Position numbers and translations under genes: made by a program
Notes under the pieces: generated by a model
The model's input: the letters and a program-made list of their open reading frames with translations, nothing else
Told to the model about the DNA's origin: nothing
Databases searched by the model: none
Shown: piece after piece, positions 47,914-58,493 of the stretch
Position numbering within the stretch: position 1 is the stretch's first letter
How the letters are laid out: every line of letters begins with the position of its first letter
Source: Pteria penguin
Lineage: Eukaryota; Mollusca; Bivalvia; Pterioida; Pteriidae
DNA: 64,000 nucleotides
Assembly (NCBI GenBank): GCA_035048485.1
Contig: CM068583.1
Coordinates: 50,124,790-50,188,789, forward strand
Reading direction: 5' to 3'

Positions 47914-49540
47914 TTTTTTTGTAATTTGGTCATTCATTAATATCATATATGATTTCAAAATACCCAACAGGTTCATACTTTTGTATAAGAAAAGGATTTA
48001 ACTAATTCTTGCTCTATAAAATGTAAACCTTATTTACCTACGTGTTTTTTGTTCAGAAAAGCCTGATACATGCAAATTCCAGATAAGTGAAACGTGAAAA
48101 TGTTTAGAAAACATATTGGGTCAATGGTAAAAATAAAGGGTCCGTCAAGTTAGCAATTACACAGCTATTTTTTGTTTTGGCTTAATATATATAAAAAATT
48201 TACTGAAAGTTTGTCAAATTAAAGTTTGATGAAGAAGATATGGCGCATAAATAAGGGATATTATTAGGATTGTGAACACAGGATTATTTTCCTGCTTCTT
48301 GATTCTGACAGAATATGAAACTAGCAATTATTTGGCTCTAATTCAACTAAATTGAAAATTTCCCAATTGTACATATTGGTGTTACTTGTAATCACAGTTT
48401 GACACTTTTCTTCTCCAGGAAAGGTGCACAGATATGTAAATAACTTAACATCATCATAAAGGTTGTAAAGACGTTTTTCCACTTCTGAAATATATTTATT
48501 TATAATCTTTCTAAAATCTCACTGTACAGGAATAATTTCACGAACAGATCTTATATTGATGATTATGATATACTTTTTGTAGGTATTTATGAATCATGAT
48601 CCATATCTAGTTGTCTCTAACACCACTTATGGATACTACATGCAAATGGTGGCATAAACTTGATGATAAAGGCTCCTCTATAGTATTGTAAGCTCTTGCC
48701 CAATTCCATCTGGGTACATTTATTTAGTCAAAATTCATTATTGAAAACAATATTTCAAGGAATAAATGGTGTGGTTCCCTGTGCTGATTTTCTTAAATGA
48801 TCACTATATGTATATGAAGATTATTGCAAACTGTTAAATTTTTCAAATAACTGGGATCAGTCTTTATGGCATATGCAGTTTTATACACATTTGTAGAAGT
48901 CTTTCTTGTTTTAGTTCATCAGAATGAATGTTGAGAGAGTTAATGAGATGACCTTTGTATGACATCCACCGGGTTTAAGTTTTCCTTTTAACTCATTGGT
49001 GAGCTTTTTCACTATCTTAACATGTTAATATGACCCAAAGACTGAGAGCGTATCATGCTATAAAACCTTTAGTTTTTGCATGTATGCTTGAATAGTGAAG
49101 CTGTTTCAACCGAGTATAACATCTTAATAGTCAGTGGTCAGTACTTCATCCAAATTAAATCTCTGATTAAGTTTTAATTCACAATAAGGATGTTTGATGT
49201 ATGTCGATGATATGGAAACATTTCCTGCACCTAGTTTCCCTTAGCTTGAGTAAATTTGAATTTTGAATTAAGTGTACAGAGTGTTTTTATTATTGCTCCA
49301 TGTATAAACCATCATTGTATCTAGTCAAATGAAAATAGAAATCATCAAATACCCTTAAAATTTGAAATTGTTCATGTACCAGTATATTTTTTTTATTTGT
49401 ATATTTCACATATAATACAACAGGTTTAGATTTTAGTTTTATGTACATGTTATCGAAATTCTTTGTGAAAGTCTGTTATATGTGATGTCATTGTACTTAG
49501 TAAAGAATATATTAGACTTAATTTTATTTGTCTTCTTTTT
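47914..49540. other. Intergenic stretch with no supported feature
   Basis: AT-rich, low-complexity intergenic DNA downstream of the STPR gene. I found no exon, RNA gene or repeat boundary that I can support. Confidence 0.5.
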
Positions 49541-50368
49541 AGCTCACAAGAGTCAGAAGCGCAAGTGAACTAAAAGTCTTTGTGATCAGTCCAATGTTAG
49601 TTAACTTTTCAGATTTTGAACTTCTTCTAAAAAAAATCAATTTATTAAAACTTGGTAAAGGTGAAACATTCACAGATTCCTTTAACAAGGTAATCAGCCT
49701 AATTATATCCTTGCAGACTAAGTTTGAAAGGTATATAGGAATCACCCTCTCTGTCTGACCACCTGTACGTCTGGTTAAGAAGTTCTGAAAACAGATTTCT
49801 CTTACAGTATAATCGATAGGGCTTTCATATTTCACACACACATTCACCATAATAAGTACATGTAGTACATTTTGATACCAAGACATTTGACCTAGTGACC
49901 TCGACCTTGAGACTTGTAATAATATTTTTGTTAAGAAGCTCTGTAATCAGATTTCTCTTACAGTTTAAGATAGGGTTTTCATATTTCATACACACATTTA
50001 CTATAACAAGTATTACATTTTGATACTAAGAAATTTGACCTAGTGACCTTGATTTTGAACTTTGGCCTTGTAATACTTTGAATAAGAAGTTCTGTAAGCA
50101 ATTTTCTCTTACAGTATAAACAATAGGGCTTTCATAACTCACTCACACATTCACCATAAGTACTGCATTTTAATGTCATAATGTTTGACCTAGTGACCTT
50201 AAACTTCAATCTTGTATCAATAATTTGGTTAATAAGTTTCGTAAGGAGATTTCTCTTACAGTATAAGGGATTGTGCATTCATATCTCGCCATAATAAGTC
50301 CTACATTTTGATACCAAGTCATTTGACCTAGTGACCTTTAGCTGGAACTTTGACCTTGTAATAATTCT
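49541..50368. repeat. Tandem array of about 150-bp units, four copies
   Basis: After a degenerate family A-like start (TTTTTAGCTCACAAGAG), blocks with CAGATTTCTCTTACAGTATA and CATTTGACCTAGTGACCTT recur near 49783, 49941, 50092 and 50239. A reverse-oriented relative lies at about 59100-59700. Confidence 0.75.
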
Positions 50369-50369
50369 T

Positions 50370-52270
50370 ATACGCCCGTCATCAGACGGGGCGTATTATG
50401 TTATGGCGTTGTCCGTCTGGCGTACGGGATAAGCTTGTTAGGGCTATTACTACTTCCCTTGTGCATGGATTTCAATAATATTTCACAGAATAGTTGTTTA
50501 GGACCCAAGGGTGTGTCATGACCTTGACCCAAGTTCATAGGTCAGAGGTCATAGTCACAACATGCAAAGTGAGTAAAACTTTGTCCGGGCCATAACTTCT
50601 TCTCCTGTGCACGGATTTCAATAATATTTCACAGAGTTGTTACTTAGGACCCAAAGATGTGTCATGACCTTGGTCAAAGGTCAAGGTCACAACATGCAAA
50701 GTGAGTAAAACATTTTTCGGGCCATAACTTCTTCCCGTGTGCATAGATTTCAATAATATTCATAGAATTGTTACTTAAGACCCAAGGGTGTGTCATGATC
50801 CAAGGTCATAGGTCAAAGGTCATAGTCACAACATGCAAAGTGAGTAAAACCTTGTCCGGGCCATAACTTCTTCCCCTCTGCATGGATTTCAATAATATTT
50901 CACAGTATTGTTACTTAGGGCCCAAAGATGTGTCATGACCTTGAACCAAGGTCAAAGGTCATGGTTACAACATGCAATGTGAGTAAAACATTGTCCGAGC
51001 CATTACTTCTTCCCCTGTGCATGGATTTCAATAATATTTTACAGAATTGTTACTTAGGACCCAAGGGTGTGTCATGACTTTGACCCAAGGTCATAGGTTA
51101 AAGGTCAAAGTCACAACATGCAAAGTGAGTAAAACCTTGTCCAGGCCATTTCTTCTTGCCCTGTGGATGGATTTCAATAATATTTCACAGAATTGTTACT
51201 TAGGACCCAAGGGTGTGTCATGACTTTGACCCAAGGTCATAGCTCAAGGTCACAACATGCAATGTTAGTAAAACCTTGTCCGGGTAATAACTTCTTCCCC
51301 TGTGCATGATTTGAATAATATTTCACAGAATTGTTACTTAGGACCCATGGGTGTGTCATGACCTTGACCAAAGGTCATAGACCAAAGATCAAGGTCACAG
51401 CATGCAAAATGAGTAAAACCTTGTCCCGGCCATAACTTCTTGCCCTGTGCATGGGTTTCAATAATATTTCACAGAATTGTTACTTAGGACCGAAAGGTGT
51501 GTCATGACTTTGACCCAAGGTCATAGGTCAAAGGTCAAGGTCACAATATGCAAAGTTAGTAAAACCTTGTCCAGGACATTACTTTTTCCCCTGTGCATGG
51601 ATTTCAATAATATTTTACAGAATTGTTACAACTGACCCCATGGTCATCTGTCAAGGTTACAACATGCAAAGTGAGTAAAACCTTTTTCAGGCCCTAACTT
51701 CTTCCCCTGTGCATAGATTTCAATAATATTTCACAGAATTGTTACTTAGCACCCAAGGGTGTGTTGTGACCTTGATTGTCAAAGGTCAAGGTCACAACAT
51801 GCAAAGTGAATAAAACCTTGATCGGGCCATAACTTCTTCCCCTGTGCATGGATTTCAATAATATTTCACAGAATTGTTACTTAGGACCCAAGGGTGTGTC
51901 ATGACCTTGACCCAAGGTCATAGGTCAAAGGTTAAGGTTACATCATGCAAAGTGAATTAAACTCTGTTACTATGATAAGATGCTATGGAGATGCTATGTA
52001 ACGTGATAACTCAAGTAAACCTCGGTTGTTTTTTATGAAACTTATACATAATGCTTAAATTGTGTAGGGGAAGCCACTTTTCAGTTTTGAAAAAAATCCA
52101 TTTTGTTGTTACAGATTTATGTGACTTGGATCCCTCTTTTTGGATTTCAGTATCTCATAAAAGTATTACCAGAGACCCATGTTTGGGGGTAATAAAACCA
52201 TATGTTCACATTGATCCCGTCCAAAGTAAGCGATGGGCGTATTATGCCAAGCTAGGCGTTGCTCTTGTTT
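50370..52270 (+). mobile_element. Family B element with an eleven-unit 140-bp payload
   Basis: Starts ATACGCCCGTCATCAGACGG and GTATTATGTTATGGCG; ends GATGGGCGTATTATGCCAAG and CTAGGCGTTGCTCTTG. Between lies an array (about 50460-51960) of roughly 132-146 bp units with ATTTCAATAATATTTCACAG, GGACCCAAGGGTGTGTCATG, CATAGGTCAAAGGTCAAGG and ACAACATGCAAAGTGAGTAA. No transposase frame. Confidence 0.8.
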
Positions 52271-52274
52271 AAGA

Positions 52275-53490
52275 AAGATTTCTCTTACAATGTATGAGAC
52301 AAGGGTTTGATATTTTTGAACAGTAAGAGTTAGGGTTAATATACTGTACAAATGTATATCATGACCTTGACCTAGACTTGCTGTTAATCTATGAACAAAT
52401 TTGTTGTTACTTATCTTTGCTGCTGCAGTCCCGATAGGTCAGTTCTAGTTTATTTTTGCAACAATAACAATTGAAAATTTGGACAGAGGCGATTTGGGCC
52501 AAAAAGATGTTATTTCATAAGTACATATATATTGTAATATAACATTATTGCCCTTCATCAACACTTTTTGCGAGTACAACCAATTTCCCTTTGGTCACAA
52601 GCCTTGTAAGAAAAACACCTACTAAAAGAGATCTAATTCCTTTGCATCAAATTTCTTGAAGTCATTTATATTACTCCATCTTAATACCCAAATGAAAAGG
52701 AACAAATATATCTACAAACATTGGTCTTTTGAGTTTTATTTTGTAATATTCCTCAAACAAAAACTCTCCCTGTTTGAAGCACTTTTTTTCGCAACATTAA
52801 GACCGTATCTTAATCATGTTTTCTTATCAACAATGTATAAAATCAGTTAAATGTTTAGTATCATAGCATTTTGCTTCACTACACTAGGTAATTGATATAA
52901 AGCTCTACAGGTCAAAGTTCAGAATAGTTAAGGGAAGGGTGTAGTCCATCCTGTAGGTTACCATCTGTCATCCATACACTTTTTATTGCAGTTCCTTTTG
53001 AACAGTAGTTTTAATATGGGGCCTTGACTGGATGATAGAATATTCACTGTTGTTGATTCTCAACAAGTATTGGAAGTTTTGTTCAAAATGGCACCGTAAT
53101 TGCCATCTTGAATTTGTTTTATTCCCGAGCTTTCTTACTTAATTGGATTTGATGATAATGTATGATCTGTAGATGGCCCTGCATGAAATCTGACCAGCCA
53201 AATGACCAATAATCTGATCTTTGTTCTAAAATGACCTACCTGATATACAAATCTTGAAAGTAAGTCATTAGTTGAGGTTGAAACTATTTGTCACAAGATC
53301 TGGTATTTACATGTAATGAATACAAATTCTAATCTTGTTTCTATGGTAACTTTGAAATTTGACACATGAATTTGGCCCAAAGCTGATGATGCACATTTAG
53401 GTCCTAAGGAATTTCATGTAAAGTCTAAGACCATTTCACTGTGGTTTGATTTATGACCCATGCTTCAATGGTGATCTTGAAAGATAACAA
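52275..53490. other. Intergenic stretch with no supported feature
   Basis: AT-rich sequence with no exon, RNA gene or clear repeat unit beyond scattered ATGACCTTGACC-type words. Confidence 0.45.
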
Positions 53491-53497
53491 TCAAACT

Positions 53498-53680
53498 TAA
53501 AGCTGAGCTCTGACTATTTAAACATAATTTTTGGGGAACGGAAATTGCCAGAAATAGATCTGGCAATCTCCGTTCCCAACTAAATATAGAAGATTGCCAG
53601 ATCTATTTCTGCCAATTCCCGTTCCCCAAAATTTTTTATCACGTCACCCATGTTTAAATAGTCAGAGCTCAACTTTAAAG
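53498..53680. repeat. Hairpin-forming inverted repeat
   Basis: AGCTCTGACTATTTAAACA near the left and TGTTTAAATAGTCAGAGCT near the right are exact inverted copies, followed inward by GGGGAACGG...TTGCCAGA and its partner. The arms are about 75 bp with a short centre near 53575-53585. It abuts the left arm of the next element. Confidence 0.8.
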
Positions 53681-53824
53681 CTGGCCTCTCACCATAAAAA
53701 GCCGAGGTGTTTCGAAAAATTTTTACGGGAGCGAAGATGACATAGGTCAACCTCACTCCCGTATGTTTTATGAATATTAAATTAACGTCTGACCAAAAAG
53801 CTCGAACAGAGCTTCCTCCCACGG

Positions 53825-53890
53825 TATAAAAGAAACAGGCGTAGTCATGCAACCGTGACATTCCATCGAAGACACGACAAAGGCAACATG
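53825..53890 (+). promoter_or_regulatory. TATA box and start codon inside the TIR element
   Basis: TATAAAAG (53825-53832) is followed 55 bp on by GGCAACATGG, a good initiation context (ATG at 53888-53890). The frame runs 28 codons with a hydrophobic stretch, or could splice at GAA|GTACAT. Whether any transcript exists is unknown. Confidence 0.3.
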
Positions 53891-54992
53891 GCGTCACAAA
53901 CAGAAGTACATGTAATTATCTCTATATCATTCCTTTTTTGTTTCATTTTTTTGAGTAACATACATAAATAATACAAAGGTAGTTATAACAAAAGATCACA
54001 TGATGCTGCAATGTTGTATGCATTTGCCACGAAAAGGCCACCGTGCGTAACGTAAATAGACAAATTTTAAAGTTGAATGAACAAATTATATTACATGTTC
54101 TAGTTATTTAGATATTATAATATGACCAGGTATTACATATATCATAATGTACAAATAGTATCGTGTGTTCAGTTGTACTTGTAACGAACCCAACCCTCTC
54201 CGTGCAAATGTAAAAAGGCCAATAAGATATACCGGTAAGTAATTTGAAAACTGACGATATTCAGGTAATACTATCTTTTCTCCAAATAACAAGAGCCAAA
54301 TTCCAATACTCCACAACAGACCACACATTTGGAAAGCATAATATTATTTATACATGTATACTTTACTGTAAATTAAATACACATCAGTTTACACACATCT
54401 TTTGGAGTGTTCGAATGAGAAACATACAAACAGGAAATGGTATAGATTGAAGAAAAACTCTTCAAAATTATACACAAGATTCTGTTCACGATCCTACATA
54501 ATGGGTGCATACTGAATAATGTTATTTGTAAATTATAAGACTCTTCTGACGTCTGGATTCACAAAGGTATTATTTTAATTTATTTCATTTTGTTTTATTT
54601 ATTTTATTTCAAGTACAAACATTTTTCATCAATAATAGTACGGAAACAGAAAACTATATGACACTTTTGTGATAATTTATATTGTTATTTACGGCTAGTA
54701 CGGTGTTCATACAAATTCAAGAACTAGTAACATTTTTAGCTAAACAACCTGCGTTTTTGAGACACGAATGCCCCAGTTGCAAATAAATATAGCTGTCAAT
54801 GTTCAACCCCCGGGGTCACACGATGACGCTTAGGGAATATACTAACTGTTGAATTTTGGTAACTGTAACAACATTCTATTGAAAGTTATTAGGCACTGCA
54901 GAATTACGGAGGTACATACAGACGGACGGGAACGACCGAACGCTTTTTTGCCCAAGATCAGACATGTACAAAAAGCGGAAGGGGCAAGCGCA

Positions 54993-55632
54993 GGTGTTAA
55001 GAGAACGAAAAATGTTTAAAAATCATTTATTGATTAGAATTAATAATAATGCTGTTTGTTTGTAACTGTTCGACTTGACATGGATCCCCATTCATAGAAT
55101 TATACAAAACATTGTGGAGCTTCTAACCCATCCATCACTGTTATCCCATTCCCCCTCCCCCAAGGAAAGACTAGGTAAAAAAAGAACTTATGCTGTTTGA
55201 AGAACAAACAGCTTTTTTCTTCTCTCCATCATTTCTGTCTCTGTAAATGTAAAAATACTAATAATCGAACACTCTGAATGCAACCCGGGTAGAATATGGA
55301 AGACGGGTTTAAGGTGTTAAGAGAACGAAAAATGTTTAAAAGTCATTTATTGATTAGAATTAATAATAATGCTGTTTGTTTGTAACTGTTCGACTTGACA
55401 TGGATCCCCATTCATAGAATTATACAAAACATTGTGGAGCTTCTAACCCATCCATCACTGTTATCCCATTCCCCCTCCCCCAAGGAAAGACTAGGTAAAA
55501 AAAGAACTTATGCTGTTTGAAGAACAAACAGCTTTTTTCTTCTCTCCATCATTTCTGTCTCTGTAAATGTAAAAATACTAATAATCGAACACTCTGAATG
55601 CAACCCGGGTAGAATATGGAAGACGGGTTTAA
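54993..55632. repeat. 320-bp tandem duplication, two near-identical copies
   Basis: 54993-55312 and 55313-55632 are the same apart from TTAAAAATC versus TTAAAAGTC near the start and the junction bases. Each holds CCATTCCCCCTCCCCCAAGG and AACAAACAGC hairpin-like sequence. It is either a very recent duplication or an assembly artefact. Confidence 0.9.
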
Positions 55633-56119
55633 AGGATAAGGCAAGAAGCAGTTTAGTCAGACCAGAACCCTGCGTCTCCTATTTGCAGTGGATCATGTTA
55701 TGAAGTGCAATAACATATGCATGTTTACACTATACATGTAGACTTGCATCCGTATTGTATAAGATCAGTAAAAAATGAAATTATAGACACATAACTAAAT
55801 TTTTGTGAAGGAATTATATAAATGTAAAAATGTAAATAAAGTGCTGTAAGTGTTAAATATCTAAGTAAAGTACATAGTGAGGAAAAAAAGTTTTCATACG
55901 GTTTGTACAGCCATGCTGACCGTCCGTGCAGGTCGCCGCCAGTTAAATGTCACGGTTTGTCGATTTGACATTTCTTTTTTGTGGTAAGCGAGAGCATTTA
56001 GGTCAGACGTTCATTTAGTATTCATAAAACATACGGGAGAGAGGTTGACTTATGTCGACCTCGCTCCCGTAAAAAAATTTCGAAATATTTCGCCTTTTTA
56101 TGGTGAAAGGCCAAAGAGG

Positions 56120-57510
56120 CTTTAAGCCAAAGTCAAGATACATATCTGAGTAAAGGGGAGTATATATGACAAGGTTAACTGATAAATGTTTGAAATGCAG
56201 CCAAGATCTGAATTTAATGATACTATGATGACCTTGAAATTTGACACATGACCTTACAGGGATTTTCTACCCTGTTCCAAAAGGAGTAAGGAAAATATCT
56301 GCATGATCCAATATCCTGATACCTTTGTTTATGTGAAATTAGAGATCAATTAAAACTAAGAACAGAACTAAACTGATTAAACATTACAGAATGACAAATG
56401 CGTCAAAAATAATAAACAACCTGTATTTGTAAATCCATCATTTATACACTGCTGTGCAGTTTATCTTTATAAACATTAAAATATTAATACATTGCACATC
56501 GATATATCAATTGCTACAAAGATATGATGTGTATGGTATATAATGTGTATGGTAAAATGCATGTGATAAAACAGAAACTTAAGTCAGAAGATTTTATCCT
56601 CATATACATTTTACAACTGGTTCAAAACATACTCTCTTGAAAACTGGTCCAACTGGGATACTTTACAACACATTCAAATCCCAACAAAGTATTGGAATCT
56701 ACAATATACACACAAGTAATACAGACAGAGGAAACTCTAATTGTAAATGATACAATTACTGTACAGATAAAGGACAATACCATTGCATTCTTTAATTGTA
56801 TACTTTTCTCCCAGATACTGTACATTATAAAGTATGACATAAATTCATAAATTGATCCATAGATTTTACCAGGGTTTGAGGTAGACAGCCATCTAATTTC
56901 ATCTTCAATATGACACAAAAATGTCCGTTTCAAAAGGCATGATTCCTGTCTATTAAACAGAAAACAATGATTATTCGGACAAAAGGAGGGATGTAAAATC
57001 TCCAAAATGACTGACACAAATTCAGATAACTTCACAGATGATAATGGGAAATGATGAACAAATTACACATACAGACGGACCTTTCATAATATGACTGTTG
57101 TTTTACATTTATATAGCAATTAAACTGTGATATCTTGTCATCATGTAAAGCTGGGCAATGGTTATCAGAGATATCTAATCTTCAACTACAGAATATAAAA
57201 AAAAAATTATGATAGAATTTAAAAAAAAAAAGATTTTGGATTAAAGGTATTGTACATGTACAAAATGTTTTCAATAGAAGATTAAAAGGATTTTGGGTTG
57301 AAAGGTAAAAAGATTAAGGATTGAATATAAATAGATTTAAAATATACTTCAAGATCAGAGAGTTTTGTATCCATCAAGGAATTGAGATATCACAGTCTGG
57401 TTGTAGGTTTTATAATAAATTAATGCAGAACATTAGATATACATGTAAATGTATATATACACACACTTGAATATATATTGCACAATTACTGGAATCAAGA
57501 TAAGACATGT
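56120..57510. other. 3' flank of the AT-hook gene
   Basis: AT-rich sequence downstream of the minus-strand stop at 57519. It probably holds the 3' UTR. I did not find an unambiguous AATAAA on the minus strand near the stop. The open frame at 56622-57035 has no recognisable content. Confidence 0.4.
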
Positions 57511-57518
57511 GACACAGG

Positions 57519-58493
57519 CTAACTTTCTAATGATGTCTCACTGTGTGATAAACATTCCTCAGTATGTGAAGCACTTTGTTTTGATTCAGTCTTAACTTCT
57601 CTTTTAATGATATCCCCTGTTTCCTTAATAGACACATTACAGATCTGTTGTACAGAGCTGTTCTTTTCAGTTGAGATTTCTACAGGGTAGCTACTATCTC
57701 TCTCTTGAGTATCTTGGTTCTGACCTTCTTGATTCGCTATTTCTAACACGTTTCTCATTTCATTCAAAGTGCCTTCCTCTAAATCAGAAGATATTTCAAT
57801 ACAGTCTTCTGAAGTCTCTTCTTGACAATTACTGCTACACTCTTTGGGTGGAAATGATCCATATTCTATGAGATGATCTATAACCCGAGTGGAGTAAGGT
57901 TTTGGTTTCGGTCTACCTCTGGGTTTATTCTCCAGTCTCTCTACTATACTCATACTGCCACCGTTCTTGGCTTGCAATTGTTCTAAGTAACTTTTCCGAA
58001 AGCTTCTGATTGTACTTTCATTAATGTGTCTGTTCATTAATTTGGAGAAATATTTTGCTGCTTTGGCACATCCTAGATCTATTGCATATTTTGCTAAAGT
58101 TGCTTTACTTTCTGGAGTATATTTTTGATACTCCCCTCTTTTTCTTCTTTGTCCTGGAGGTAAAGGAGGGGTTTCAGGTTTTGGTGGAGTAGGTACTTTT
58201 GGTCTTCCTCTTCGTTTTGATTTTATTTCGGTAAGGAAGTCAACATTTTTCCCTTGGGTCTGTGATACATATTTCTTTTTAAACTCGCGCACAGTACTTT
58301 CTCTGACTTGTTTATTCAATTCTTTGGAAAAATGTCGTACAGCTTTAGCAATTCCATTTTCAATAGCAAATCTTGCAATTCTGGCTTTATCCTCTGGTGA
58401 ATATTGTTCATAATAACCTCTTTTTTTCCGAACACTTGCAACTGGTGCCTTATCAACAGATATCCCATCATCTATATATGAGTATTGACTTTC
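57519..58493 (-). CDS. Last exon of the AT-hook gene, DNA-binding modules
   Basis: A 975-nt exon of 324 codons. Module 1 covers about residues 25-80 (58421-58254), the first AT-hook about 91-99, a Pro-rich linker about 100-115, module 2 about 119-174 (58139-57972), the second AT-hook about 189-198, then an acidic Ser/Gln-rich tail to the stop. Repetition of module plus AT-hook indicates an internal tandem duplication of about 95 residues. Confidence 0.75.
   Translation of the reverse strand, partial: ESQYSYIDDGISVDKAPVASVRKKRGYYEQYSPEDKARIARFAIENGIAKAVRHFSKELNKQVRESTVREFKKKYVSQTQGKNVDFLTEIKSKRRGRPKVPTPPKPETPPLPPGQRRKRGEYQKYTPESKATLAKYAIDLGCAKAAKYFSKLMNRHINESTIRSFRKSYLEQLQAKNGGSMSIVERLENKPRGRPKPKPYSTRVIDHLIEYGSFPPKECSSNCQEETSEDCIEISSDLEEGTLNEMRNVLEIANQEGQNQDTQERDSSYPVEISTEKNSSVQQICNVSIKETGDIIKREVKTESKQSASHTEECLSHSETSLES

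Larger units (their letters stand above)
53683..56112. mobile_element. TIR element with 112-bp inverted repeats
   Basis: Arms 53683-53794 and 56001-56112 are reverse complements with about ten differences; they include ACGGGAGCG, GTATGTTTTATGAATA and ACGTCTGACC. The interior has no transposase, but a TATA box with a downstream ATG near the left arm, and a 320-bp tandem duplication. No clear target duplication was found. Family unknown to me. Confidence 0.75.

Noticed and set aside
53580..53897. 105-codon minus-strand open frame
   Set aside because: It runs from the hairpin through the TIR arm and the promoter-like stretch, crossing repeat boundaries with no family resemblance.
56622..57035. 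137-codon minus-strand open frame downstream of the AT-hook gene
   Set aside because: No domain, low-complexity composition and a position in the probable 3' UTR; chance in AT-rich DNA is plausible.
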